Below, one piece after another: positions 43,919 to 52,449 of a stretch of DNA of 64,000 nt. This DNA comes from Chloroflexi bacterium HGW-Chloroflexi-6 (lineage in GTDB: Bacteria > Chloroflexota > Anaerolineae > Anaerolineales > Villigracilaceae). The stretch lies in contig PHBU01000002.1 in NCBI GenBank assembly GCA_002840685.1, forward strand, positions 248,001 to 312,000, read 5' to 3'. Under the pieces are notes generated by a model. The model ran no database searches and was not told where the DNA came from. It worked only from the letters and a program-made list of their open reading frames with translations. Numbering within the stretch: position 1 is the first letter of the stretch; each line of letters begins with the position of its first letter. The position numbers and the translations under genes are program-made.

Positions 43919-45499
43919 ATGAAAATTCTCTTCAACGCTCATATTCACACCCTCGACCAGATCCGCCCATATGCCTCGGTGCTGGTTATTGACCGGGAGC
44001 GGATTGCTGCCATCGGCGGCGAAGAGCTCATCGCTTCTTTCGGCGCTCGCGCCAGTCGTGAAGACATGGGCGGGCGTGTGATTTTGCCGGGGCTGACAGA
44101 TGCCCACATCCACTTGATGAATTATGCCCTCAGCCTGCAAAAAGTGAATGTGGAAACATCCACAAAACAGGAGTGTCTGCGGCGGGTGGCGGAGCGCGCT
44201 CAGGCCACCCCTCCTGGGGCATGGATTTTGGGGCACGGTTGGCAGCAGAATGATTGGGGCGGCGAGTTTGGCATTGCCAGCGACCTCGATCAGGCGGCCC
44301 CACATAACCCGGTTTATCTGACTGCCAAATCATTGCATGCCGGCTGGGCCAATTCGGCTACGCTCAAACTGGCCGGGATCACCGTCAACACGCCAGATCC
44401 TGAGAATGGCAAAATCTTGCGCAATGCGGGCGGCCAACCGACAGGAATCCTGCTCGAATCAGCCATGGGTCTGATCGAATCTGCTTTGCCGCAGCCATCC
44501 GTTGCCGAAGCCGCAGATGCCATCCGTGCGGCCATCCCGACTTTGTATCGCATTGGGCTGACCGGCGCTCACGATTTTGATTATCGGACCGCTTTTATGG
44601 CTTTGCAACTGCTGCGAGAAAGCGGCGATCTGAGGTTGCGGGTCATCAAATCAGTGCCGCCCGATCTGTTGGAGCATGCGCATGCCCTCGGGTTGCGCTC
44701 CGGCTTTGGCGATGATATCTTGCGGATCGGTTCTTATAAAAATTTTATGGATGGCGCCCTGGGCCCGCGGACTGCGGCCATGTTTCAGCCCTATTTGAAC
44801 GACCCTGAAAATCGTGGTATTCTAAATCTTGATGGTGAAGAACTCTTGGAAATGGGCCGAAAAGCCGCTGATTCAGGGCTGAGTATGGCTGTCCATGCCA
44901 TCGGCGACCGGGCCGTGCATGAGGTGCTGAATGCCTACGAGCAACTCCGTGCTTATGAGCGTCAGCATGGTTTGCCCAGGCTGCGCCACCGTATCGAGCA
45001 TGTTCAGATCATTCACCCCGATGATGTCGGGCGGCTAGCCGAGCTTGGCGTGATCGCTTCGATGCAGCCTGTCCATGCGGTTTCGGATATGCTGGCCGCA
45101 GACCGTTTCTGGGGCGACAGGGCGCGTCTCGCTTATGCGCCTCGCACCCAGCTCGAGGCGGGAGCGCCGCTGGCCTTTGGCTCAGATGCGCCGGTCGAAT
45201 CGCCGAATCCGTTCCTGGGGTTGCACGCCGCTGTTACCCGTCGCCGTGCCGATGGCAGTCCCGGCCCTGAGGGTTGGTACCCGGAACAACGCCTTAGTAT
45301 GGCTGAGGCCCTGGCCGGTTTTACAACCGGTGCTGCTTACGCGGCTGGCATGGAAGACCGGCTTGGCAGGCTTTCTCCTGGTTACTATGCCGATCTGATC
45401 GTATTGGAAGAAGATCCGCTTACTTGCCCGCCCGATGTCCTGTTGACGATGCAAACATTCGCCACCATGCTCGGCGGCGAATGGGTTTGGCAGTCTTGA
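43919..45499 (+). CDS. amidohydrolase, YtcJ-like (amidohydrolase family 3)
   Basis: A 526-residue metal-dependent hydrolase. Metal and active-site elements: DAHIHLMNYAL near residue 60, GHGWQQNDWGG, FMDGALGPRTAAM, VHAIGDRAVHEVLNAYE, RHRIEHVQIIHPDDV, and FGSDAPVESPNPFLGLHAAVTRR, ending with a beta-strand region that includes GYYADLIVLEEDPLT. This order is that of the YtcJ/LAF3 group, whose substrates are mostly not known (N-substituted amides or formamides in the studied cases). It lies 14 bases after parB and nine before the first kinase gene, inside the long run, so it may share its transcription. No signal peptide. Confidence 0.88.
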   Translation: MKILFNAHIHTLDQIRPYASVLVIDRERIAAIGGEELIASFGARASREDMGGRVILPGLTDAHIHLMNYALSLQKVNVETSTKQECLRRVAERAQATPPGAWILGHGWQQNDWGGEFGIASDLDQAAPHNPVYLTAKSLHAGWANSATLKLAGITVNTPDPENGKILRNAGGQPTGILLESAMGLIESALPQPSVAEAADAIRAAIPTLYRIGLTGAHDFDYRTAFMALQLLRESGDLRLRVIKSVPPDLLEHAHALGLRSGFGDDILRIGSYKNFMDGALGPRTAAMFQPYLNDPENRGILNLDGEELLEMGRKAADSGLSMAVHAIGDRAVHEVLNAYEQLRAYERQHGLPRLRHRIEHVQIIHPDDVGRLAELGVIASMQPVHAVSDMLAADRFWGDRARLAYAPRTQLEAGAPLAFGSDAPVESPNPFLGLHAAVTRRRADGSPGPEGWYPEQRLSMAEALAGFTTGAAYAAGMEDRLGRLSPGYYADLIVLEEDPLTCPPDVLLTMQTFATMLGGEWVWQS

Positions 45500-45508
45500 G
45501 AAAAATTT

Positions 45509-46534
45509 ATGGATGAGCAGGTTCCGTTAACCCCTGAAGTGCTTGTTCCTCGCCTGGGCGACCAACTGGTTGAAGTCGGTCTATTGACCCGCCAACAGCT
45601 TGAGCAAGCGCTTGATTACCAGGTTGCCCAAGGGAAACTGGGTAAACCCTGTCTGCTTGGCCAGGCCTTGATGGATCTGGGATTTTTAGATCGAGTTGTG
45701 CTTGATCGGGCCATCACCGAGCAAATCATCCGCTTGCGCTCGGCATTGGTAAATGCCAACAAAAATCTTGAGATCCGTGTCGAGCAGCGAACCGCAGAGC
45801 TGCAAGATGCCCTGCGTAAGTTATCAGAACTTAATCAGTTAAAAGCCAATTTCATTGCCAATATTTCCCATGAACTTCGCACGCCGTTAACTCATATCCG
45901 TGGCTATCTGGAATTGCTTCACGCCGAGGCTCTGGGTGAGTTGAACGAAGGCCAGAAAAGTTCATTGGAAGTATCCTTGCGCTCAGCCAACCGTTTGCAG
46001 AACCTGATCGATGATCTGATCCTATTCTCACAGGCTTCCCGGGGCGAACTGACCCTGCAATTGAAACCGGTTGATTTGAACTTGTTGATTTCATCGATTC
46101 TGACCCGCACCAACCCGAAGGCTGTTGAACGCAGTATCGCACTCAACCTTGAGCTTGATCCCTCGCTGCCTCCGGTTCAGGCGGATGATGAAAAATTGAG
46201 TTGGGTGATTTCTCAATTGCTGGATAATGCCATAAAGTTCACGCCATCGGGTGGCGTTGTTACCTTGCAAATACTGCGAAACGATAGCATGGTTACTTTG
46301 AATGTGTGTGACACGGGTATCGGCATCCCGCCGGAGCGGGAAAAAGAAATATTCGAGCCGTTCCACCAACTGGACGGTTCTGCAACGCGCCGCTATGGCG
46401 GCACCGGGCTTGGCTTGGCATTGGTAAAGCAGATCGTGGAAGCACACGGCTCATTGATCAGTGTTGTTTCCGTTCCAGATCAGGGTACTACTTTTTCCTT
46501 TCCTCTTTTGCTTGCGCATCCCGTATTATCTTGA
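45509..46534 (+). CDS. soluble histidine kinase with N-terminal MshEN-like motifs
   Basis: A 341-residue kinase with no membrane segment. Residues 15-38 and 49-72 are two 24-residue motifs of the MshEN (GspE/T2SSE N-terminal) type, R/L-L-G-x2-L-x3-G-x6-L-x3-L/I-x2-Q, which in MshE and related ATPases bind c-di-GMP. The spacer between them is ten residues and the first Arg is Leu in the second motif. A coiled coil (75-110) leads to HisKA with NISHELRTPLTHIRGY, then HATPase with QLLDNAIKFTPSG, VCDTGIGIPPE and YGGTGLGLALVK. Another kinase and an OmpR regulator follow. Confidence 0.85.
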   Translation: MDEQVPLTPEVLVPRLGDQLVEVGLLTRQQLEQALDYQVAQGKLGKPCLLGQALMDLGFLDRVVLDRAITEQIIRLRSALVNANKNLEIRVEQRTAELQDALRKLSELNQLKANFIANISHELRTPLTHIRGYLELLHAEALGELNEGQKSSLEVSLRSANRLQNLIDDLILFSQASRGELTLQLKPVDLNLLISSILTRTNPKAVERSIALNLELDPSLPPVQADDEKLSWVISQLLDNAIKFTPSGGVVTLQILRNDSMVTLNVCDTGIGIPPEREKEIFEPFHQLDGSATRRYGGTGLGLALVKQIVEAHGSLISVVSVPDQGTTFSFPLLLAHPVLS

Positions 46535-46546
46535 ACAGGTAAAGCC

Positions 46547-47737
46547 ATGAAAACAGAGCAAAAGCCCGACTACATGGTAATAGCAGAATCTGTCATGTTT
46601 AATGCAGACTGGAAGCAGGCTCTTGATATCCTGACCGCCTCGTTGCGATCTTTTTTCTTGTTTGACAATATGGCGCTTTACCTGAAAGAGAATGACCAGA
46701 TCAACCTGGTTGATGTTGTCTATGCCCGCGCAATGGGGCGTGGAAAATCGGCCGAAGCTGACGTGGATTGGGGCCTGGAAGTAGCCATGTCGGTTCTTGA
46801 AAGTGGAAATACATTAATAAAAAAGCCTGGCTCGGCAACCCCTCGCGATCAACGCATCTCGTTTCCGTATTTTTTGGGGCTGCCCTTGCGCACGCCGAAT
46901 GGCATCATCGGAGTGCTGGTTTTTGTCCGTTTTGGCGGACCCACGTATACCCAGGAGCAGGTGGCAGACGCCAGATTTCTTGCCGCCCAGTTTGCGAGTA
47001 TGTTCGAGCGCAAACAGTTGTATGAACAGGTTGCGGCCTTGCAAGATGCGCGCCGTCAAATAGGCTTGCAAGAGGATTTCATTGCAACAATTTCTCATGA
47101 GCTGCGCACCCCGTTGGGTTTTATCAAGGGCTATACTACCACTTTGCTCCGGCCCGATACGAAATGGGATGATGCAACGCGCAATGAGTTTTTGACGATC
47201 ATTGACGAAGAAGCCGATCATCTAACCAGCCTGATAGACCATATGCTCGAATCGGCGCGTTTGCAGAGCAAAACCCTGGTGATGAACTTCCAACCAGTGC
47301 GATTGGATGCCTTGCTGCGAGATTCGGTCCTGCGCATCCAGGCTCGTTACAAAGATTTGAAGGTTACCAGCGATGCTGGAGCATCGCCGGTGGTGGTGAT
47401 GGCTGATAGCGTGCGGCTGACCCAGGTTTTTCACAATTTATTTAGCAATGCTGCCAAGTATGCGCCCGGATCGCCCGTACATGTTCACGTAAGTCAACAC
47501 GAAGATTTTCAGCGCATTGAATTTATCGATGAAGGCCCCGGAATAGCCCCCGAACATTTGGGTTACATCTTCGATAAGTTTTATCGGGTGCCGGGTTATG
47601 GAACATCCGGTTCTGGCCTCGGTTTGTTTATTTGTGGGCAGATTGTCAAGGCTCATCATGGTGTGCTATCTGTGAAGTCTGAAGTTGGAAAAGGCACAAC
47701 ATTCATTATTGACCTGCCTCTCAATTACCCAGGATAA
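46547..47737 (+). CDS. GAF-domain sensor histidine kinase
   Basis: A 396-residue soluble kinase. A GAF-like domain covers about residues 15-160 (with FFLFDNMALYLKEN and LGLPLRTPNGIIGVLVFVRFG), followed by a short coil, HisKA with the phosphorylated His in TISHELRTPLGFIKGY, and HATPase with NLFSNAAKYAPG, DEGPGIAPEHLGYIFDKFYR and SGSGLGLFICGQIV. It starts 12 bases after the MshEN kinase and 15 bases before the regulator gene, which makes it the likely main partner of the regulator. Confidence 0.9.
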   Translation: MKTEQKPDYMVIAESVMFNADWKQALDILTASLRSFFLFDNMALYLKENDQINLVDVVYARAMGRGKSAEADVDWGLEVAMSVLESGNTLIKKPGSATPRDQRISFPYFLGLPLRTPNGIIGVLVFVRFGGPTYTQEQVADARFLAAQFASMFERKQLYEQVAALQDARRQIGLQEDFIATISHELRTPLGFIKGYTTTLLRPDTKWDDATRNEFLTIIDEEADHLTSLIDHMLESARLQSKTLVMNFQPVRLDALLRDSVLRIQARYKDLKVTSDAGASPVVVMADSVRLTQVFHNLFSNAAKYAPGSPVHVHVSQHEDFQRIEFIDEGPGIAPEHLGYIFDKFYRVPGYGTSGSGLGLFICGQIVKAHHGVLSVKSEVGKGTTFIIDLPLNYPG

Positions 47738-47752
47738 TTAACAGGAGTTAAC

Positions 47753-48451
47753 ATGCCAACAAAAATTTTGGTTGTGGATGACGAGCCGCGCTACCTTCGC
47801 TTGCTTGAAGCCAACCTTCGTACCGAAGGTTACGAAGTGATCTCGGCCCAGGACGGGCTTCAGGCTGTTGAGATATTCTCTGCTACCCCGACTGATTTGA
47901 TCCTGCTCGATGTGATGATGCCAAAGCTGGATGGTTTCGCTGTTTGCCAGCGCATTCGTCAGTTTTCGAATGTGCCGGTAATTATGCTGACCGCCAAGGG
48001 CGAAGAACAGGATCGGGTGCGCGGTCTGGATATGGGTGCGGACGATTACCTTACCAAGCCCTTTTCTGCTACCGAACTCTTGGCTCGTGTTCGGGCGGTT
48101 TTGCGGCGCTCACAGGTCTCAAAAGATGTCAGTCAGAGCCGTGTTTTCGAGCACAACAACCTCCGTATTGATTTTGCTCGCGCAGAAGTGTGGCGCGAAA
48201 ATCAGCCCGTCTTTTTGTCCGCAACAGAATACCGGCTTTTGCTCCAGTTTGCCCACAATGTAGGCAAGGTGATGAGCGCCGAGGAATTGCTGACCAGCGT
48301 TTGGGGGGCAGAATATCGCGAGGATAAGGAAATTTTGTGGGTCAGTATTGCTCGTTTGCGACAAAAGCTGGAAACTGATTCTCATAATCCGCGTCATATC
48401 GTCACGCGTTCAGGGCTCGGATACTTGATGCCGCCGGTAGATGCAGAGTAG
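47753..48451 (+). CDS. OmpR-family response regulator
   Basis: DNA-binding regulator of 232 residues. The receiver domain has VVDDEPRYL, the phosphorylated Asp in LLDVMMPKLDG (about D53), MLTAKGE and YLTKPFSATELLARV. The C-terminal winged helix (about 135-230) has FLSATEYRLLLQFAHNVGKVMSAEELLTSVWG and a recognition helix in ILWVSIARLRQKLE. A good ACAGGAG ribosome site is present. It follows the two kinases and precedes the 98-residue protein and CpaF ATPase genes, which are plausible targets; that regulation is inference. Confidence 0.93.
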   Translation: MPTKILVVDDEPRYLRLLEANLRTEGYEVISAQDGLQAVEIFSATPTDLILLDVMMPKLDGFAVCQRIRQFSNVPVIMLTAKGEEQDRVRGLDMGADDYLTKPFSATELLARVRAVLRRSQVSKDVSQSRVFEHNNLRIDFARAEVWRENQPVFLSATEYRLLLQFAHNVGKVMSAEELLTSVWGAEYREDKEILWVSIARLRQKLETDSHNPRHIVTRSGLGYLMPPVDAE

Positions 48452-48484
48452 CGCTTTTCTTATGAACGCCAAGGAGATAACATC

Positions 48485-48781
48485 ATGACTGTTGAATTTA
48501 ATGATCGCGGAAAATATTTTACCGACATTATTTCGAAGGTTGCGGTTTCGGCCGTCATCCAGACTGTAACCCATCGGATTGAAGGCGCGATTCATGTCCG
48601 CCTGGATGAACGGGTTAAAGATGAATTGGATCGGCCTGAACAATTCCTGGCTGTCACCGATGCAAAAGTATTTGCCAATGATGGAACCATTCTTTATTCG
48701 ACAGATTTTATGACTGTTGCACGCTCTCAGATCGTTTGGGTTATCCCTGGGACTGATATTGCTAACTCAGGAGAAAAATAA
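48485..48781 (+). CDS. 98-residue beta-rich protein coupled to the CpaF ATPase
   Basis: Not recognised with certainty. The protein is soluble, has no signal peptide, and looks beta-rich: an N-terminal helix (DIISKVAVSAVIQTV) followed by strands in IEGAIHVRLDERVKDELDRP, FLAVTDAKVFANDGTILYSTDF and RSQIVWVIPG. The composition suggests a small PilZ-like or Sm-like barrel, which is only an impression. The ribosome site CAAGGAG is strong. Its stop overlaps the ATG of the CpaF/TadA ATPase by one base (TAATG), so the two are produced together and may interact. Confidence 0.75.
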   Translation: MTVEFNDRGKYFTDIISKVAVSAVIQTVTHRIEGAIHVRLDERVKDELDRPEQFLAVTDAKVFANDGTILYSTDFMTVARSQIVWVIPGTDIANSGEK

Positions 48782-50100
48782 TGGCTCAAACAATTTTTGG
48801 CTCGACTTCATCGGGGCTTTCTTCGGCAGATTTAAATAAACTCAAGCATTTTGTGAGTGATACGTTGACCCGTGAGCTCGAAACCGACAATCCGCCTTAT
48901 GACAAGCGCGAAGCATTTGTAAAACAAAAACTGGATGATATTTTTACTCGCCTGGGCAGTAAAGTACCGGCCTCGATCAAACAGCAATTAACCCACGAAA
49001 CTTTGAATGAGGTTTTGGGTTATGGGCCAATCCAGCCTTTGCTTGATGATCCTGATGTAAGTGAAGTTATGGTCAACGGGCCGAACAAAGTTTATGTTGA
49101 AAAAAAAGGCCAATTAACAAAAACCGGTGTGACTTTTGAAAATGATGCGCATGTTATGCGTGTTATCGATCGAATCATTCTGCCTCTAGGCCGCCGGGTG
49201 GACGCTGATAGCCCAACGGTGGATGCCCGCCTCCCGGATGGCTCGCGCGTCAATGCGGTTATTCCGCCAGTTTCCATTGACGGACCGACAATTACCATCC
49301 GAAAATTTCGTAAAGATAAGTTGACCGTTCAGCAATTGGTTGATTATGGTTCTCTTACCCCGCAAATGGCCGAATTTTTGCGTGCTTGTGTGGTTAGCCG
49401 CCTCAATATCGTTATTTCGGGAGGTACCGGTTCGGGCAAGACCACCTTGCTCAACGTTCTTTCAACCATGATCCCGACCAATGAACGTATCGTCACGATC
49501 GAAGATGCCGCCGAATTACAACTTCAGCAAGACCATGTGGTACGGCTTGAAACCAAAGTGGCCAGCGTGGAGGGCAAAGGCCAGGTGAGCATCCGCGATT
49601 TGGTGCGAAACTCGCTGCGTATGCGCCCCGATCGAATAGTCGTGGGGGAGTGCCGAGGCGGTGAAACGCTGGACATGCTCCAGGCGATGAACACAGGCCA
49701 TGACGGATCGTTAACCACCCTGCACGCCAATACGCCGCGAGATGCTTTGGCGCGCCTCGAGACGATGGTCTTGATGGCCGGGATGGATTTGCCGATCAAG
49801 GTTATTCGCCAGCAAGTTTCTGCGGCAGTCGATCTGATCATTCAGCAGACACGCTTAAAGGATGGGTCGCGCAAGGTGACAGCCATTACCGAAGTGGCTG
49901 GAATGGAGGGGGACACGATTGTGCTAACCGATATCTTTAAGTTTGAGCAAACTGGCATGTCCACTGATGGAAAAGTGATCGGCGCGCTAAAACCAACAGG
50001 CATCCGGCCGCTGTTTACGCCTCGCTTGGAATCTTCCGGCTTCAAACTGCCGCCAGAAATTTTCGGTGCTAATATGGGCGATATGCTTCGCCGGCGATAA
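48781..50100 (+). CDS. cpaF: CpaF/TadA-type secretion ATPase
   Basis: Hexameric ATPase of the type IV/Tad pilus secretion class, 439 residues. The N-terminal helical domain (1-95) leads to YGPIQPLLDDPDVSEVMVNGP, the family signature, then Walker A SGGTGSGKTTLLN (about 213-225), an Asp box RIVTIEDAAELQL, Walker B RPDRIVVGECRGGE (about 282-295) and the His box LTTLHANTPRD. All catalytic parts are intact. Unusually, no tadB, tadC, pilin, prepilin peptidase or secretin gene is near, so its membrane platform must be encoded elsewhere or be different. The upstream 98-residue protein overlaps its start. Confidence 0.93.
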   Translation: MAQTIFGSTSSGLSSADLNKLKHFVSDTLTRELETDNPPYDKREAFVKQKLDDIFTRLGSKVPASIKQQLTHETLNEVLGYGPIQPLLDDPDVSEVMVNGPNKVYVEKKGQLTKTGVTFENDAHVMRVIDRIILPLGRRVDADSPTVDARLPDGSRVNAVIPPVSIDGPTITIRKFRKDKLTVQQLVDYGSLTPQMAEFLRACVVSRLNIVISGGTGSGKTTLLNVLSTMIPTNERIVTIEDAAELQLQQDHVVRLETKVASVEGKGQVSIRDLVRNSLRMRPDRIVVGECRGGETLDMLQAMNTGHDGSLTTLHANTPRDALARLETMVLMAGMDLPIKVIRQQVSAAVDLIIQQTRLKDGSRKVTAITEVAGMEGDTIVLTDIFKFEQTGMSTDGKVIGALKPTGIRPLFTPRLESSGFKLPPEIFGANMGDMLRRR

Positions 50101-50197
50101 CTCTCCGTGCAACCTGGTATCCGCTGCTCTTGTGTTTTCCAAACGATCGGCAGCGTGTATAATGAGAATAACTACTTTGCAGGATACAGGATAACTC

Positions 50198-50875
50198 ATG
50201 AGCCATCAAGCCCAAATAGCCATTCGTACGCGAAAATTGGGAGTGCTAATTCGAGATGCCCGTAGCGCAGCACGTAAAACTTTGACTGAGTGCGCTGCCG
50301 CAATCGGCATTACGCCAGCCACTTTACGAGCTTACGAAGAAGGCCGTAAATCGCCTTCCTTGCCCGAAGTGGAAGTACTTGCTTATTATCTTGATTTGCC
50401 CATTCAGCATTTTTGGAGCAGCAATGCGCTCTCTAACGATGCGCCACGTACTGATCCGCTTAATCTCAAAATGCTGGCATCCATTCGCCAGCGTATCATT
50501 GGCGTTTTGCTTGCTCAGAAGCGCCAACAATTTAGCATTTCGCTGAAGGCGCTCTCAATTGAAACCGGGATTTCTGCCAGCCGGTTGAAATCATATGAAA
50601 ACGGTGAAAAATCGATCCCACTGGCTGAACTGGAATCAATTCTTTCTGTGCTTGGCTCACGGATCGAAGTATTTTTTGACCAGAATGGCCCAATCGGCCA
50701 GTGGATGAATGAACAAAAAGCTGTTCAAGAATTCCTGGAACTATCTCCCGAATTAAGGGCTTTTGTTTGCTTGCCGGTTAATCGTCCTTATCTGGAACTG
50801 GCTCGTAACCTGAGCACGCTCTCGACGAATAAGCTGCGCTCAGTTGCCGAAGGACTTCTTGATATTACCCTGTAG
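50198..50875 (+). CDS. regulator with two XRE-type HTH domains
   Basis: A 225-residue protein with two Cro/C1-type helix-turn-helix domains in tandem. The first (about residues 10-68) reads LGVLIRDARSAARKTLTECAAAIG then TPATLRAYEEGRKSPSLPE; the second (about 90-150) reads SISLKALSIETG then SASRLKSYENGEKSIPLAELE. The C-terminal 70 residues are helical (ELSPELRAFV, LELARNLSTLS) with no named domain. A TATAAT hexamer at 50158-50163 lies 34 bases before the ATG, so it has its own promoter. Two DNA-binding modules in one chain could read two half-sites without dimerising. Confidence 0.85.
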   Translation: MSHQAQIAIRTRKLGVLIRDARSAARKTLTECAAAIGITPATLRAYEEGRKSPSLPEVEVLAYYLDLPIQHFWSSNALSNDAPRTDPLNLKMLASIRQRIIGVLLAQKRQQFSISLKALSIETGISASRLKSYENGEKSIPLAELESILSVLGSRIEVFFDQNGPIGQWMNEQKAVQEFLELSPELRAFVCLPVNRPYLELARNLSTLSTNKLRSVAEGLLDITL

Positions 50876-50896
50876 GCGTTCCCTATCCCATCGAAA

Positions 50897-50945
50897 AAAG
50901 GTGCCAAGACACAAAAGATCCTGCTTGTGTGATTTTGTCACCTTT
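50897..50945. repeat. imperfect inverted repeat of the GGTGCCAAGACACAAAA type
   Basis: AAAGGTG (50897-50903) pairs with CACCTTT (50939-50945), and ACAAAA (50911-50916) with TTTTGT (50933-50938) inside, with a seven-base bulge on the left. It lies right after the double-HTH gene. A T-rich stretch follows (TGTGTTTTAATTTT), so it could also end transcription weakly. Confidence 0.4.
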
Positions 50946-50989
50946 GTGTTTTAATTTTGCACCATTTCTATTGTTCATGTTGAGGCGCT

Positions 50990-51517
50990 ATGACAGAAAC
51001 TGACCCAAAAATAATTTCAACACAGGCTAGCCAGTCTTACCAGGAAGGCGATTTCAAACAGGCCGCCCAGCTTTTCGCAGAAGCAGCGCAAGCATTTACT
51101 GAAACTGGCAATCTTCTTGATGCTGCGGAGATGCGCAATAATCAGAGCGTGGCTCTGTTGCAGAACGATGATGCCCAGGCAGCCCTAGACGCTGTTGTGG
51201 GAACCGATTTGATTTTTGCTGATGCGGGCGATACTCGCCGGCAAGGACTCGCTCTTGGGAATGAAGCCGCTGCGCTCGAAGAACTCAAACGTTTGGATGA
51301 TGCCATTGCACGTTATCAGGCGTCCGCAGATTTGCTCGAGCAAGCGGGCGAGGATCAAATGCGAGCGATTGTAATGCAATCGCTCGCGTGGATTCATATT
51401 CGGCGCGGCAATTTTTTTGAAGGCTTGTTTGCCATGAATTCCGGTTTACGCGGTGTAAAAAACCCCACCCTCAAGCAGAAGATATTGCGGACGGTGCTCA
51501 AAATACGCGTATGGTAA
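50990..51517 (+). CDS. TPR-like helical repeat protein
   Basis: A 175-residue soluble protein made of helical pairs of the tetratricopeptide kind: ASQSYQEGDFKQAAQLFAEA (first repeat, about residues 10-30), MRNNQSVALLQNDDAQAAL, LGNEAAALEELKRLDDAIARY and QSLAWIHIRRGNFFEGLFAM. It lacks catalytic motifs and is probably a protein-binding adaptor. The gene overlaps the following two-domain GNAT gene by seven bases. Function unknown. Confidence 0.75.
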   Translation: MTETDPKIISTQASQSYQEGDFKQAAQLFAEAAQAFTETGNLLDAAEMRNNQSVALLQNDDAQAALDAVVGTDLIFADAGDTRRQGLALGNEAAALEELKRLDDAIARYQASADLLEQAGEDQMRAIVMQSLAWIHIRRGNFFEGLFAMNSGLRGVKNPTLKQKILRTVLKIRVW

Positions 51518-52371
51518 ATTTGAATGTTTCCCTCCGCCCCGCAGTACCAAACGATCAGGGACGCATTGCCAATCTTATCTACTTTGAATCTCATGTTCAT
51601 CGGCATCTCGATTGGCGATCTCCGCTTGATTGGCTTGGCGCGGACGAGTTTTGGGTGCTTGAACAGGGTAACCAACTGGTCGCTGTTTTTGCCTGTCCTT
51701 CGGATCCTCCTGGCATTGCCTGGATACGCCTTTTTGCCCATGCTCGTTCAATTCCTGTAGAACGAGCATGGGATGCCTTATGGCAGGTCGCGCAGGATGC
51801 TGTTCAGAAAAATAATCATCAAACTGTGGCGGCGATCAACCTGCAGCAATGGTTTGGCGCACTTTTAAAAAAAAGCGGCTTTACCCCTGAGCAACAAATT
51901 GTTGTTCTTGAACATAGTATCACCGCAAGTGCAAATGGTGCGCAAAAGGCATCCGCGCCCATTCGGCAGATGACCGAGAACGATCTGCCTGCCGTCGCCG
52001 CCTTGGATGCCGCTGCTTTTAAACCGCTTTGGCAAAACTCGCAGGTTTCTTTGCAAATGGCTTTTACTCAAGCTGGCTTGGCAACCGTGATCGAGGAAGA
52101 CGGAAAGTTGATCGCTTACCAGATAAGCACGATCAACCCCTTTGGCATGCACCTGGCGCGGCTGGCCGTATCGCCAGACCGGCAGGGCCGCGGGTTTGGC
52201 TATGCCCTCGGACAAGACTTGCTCCAATATGCATCGAACAACATCCCAGGTCGTGTCACTGTCAATACCCAGGCTGATAACCAACCTTCGCTTTCTCTTT
52301 ACAAAAAGCTTGGGTTTTCCTTGACTGGTGAGCAATACCCGGTTTATGTTTTTTTGGATGATCGATCTTGA
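51511..52371 (+). CDS. two-domain GNAT acetyltransferase
   Basis: A 286-residue protein of two GNAT-like folds. The first half (about 1-140) starts VSLRPAVPNDQGRIANLI but lacks a clear acetyl-CoA loop, so it may be non-catalytic. The second half (about 148-286) is complete: IRQMTENDLPAVAALDAAAF, LARLAVSPDRQGRGFGYALGQDLLQY with the pyrophosphate loop RQGRGFG, and VNTQADNQPSLSLYKKLGFSLTG. The ATG overlaps the TPR-like gene. The double form resembles mycothiol synthase and RimI-like duplicated GNATs; no substrate is proposed. Confidence 0.85.
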   Translation: MVNLNVSLRPAVPNDQGRIANLIYFESHVHRHLDWRSPLDWLGADEFWVLEQGNQLVAVFACPSDPPGIAWIRLFAHARSIPVERAWDALWQVAQDAVQKNNHQTVAAINLQQWFGALLKKSGFTPEQQIVVLEHSITASANGAQKASAPIRQMTENDLPAVAALDAAAFKPLWQNSQVSLQMAFTQAGLATVIEEDGKLIAYQISTINPFGMHLARLAVSPDRQGRGFGYALGQDLLQYASNNIPGRVTVNTQADNQPSLSLYKKLGFSLTGEQYPVYVFLDDRS

Positions 52372-52449
52372 TCGTTTTATTACAGATTTGCCCGCCTTTG
52401 TTGATGAATATGGCAAGTCAGGGCTCGTTTTAATTGCAAAGGAGAAAAT

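Noticed and set aside
48781..50100. A complete Tad/Flp pilus locus
   Set aside because: Only the ATPase is present. None of the adjacent genes encodes TadB/C-like membrane proteins, pilins, prepilin peptidase or a secretin.
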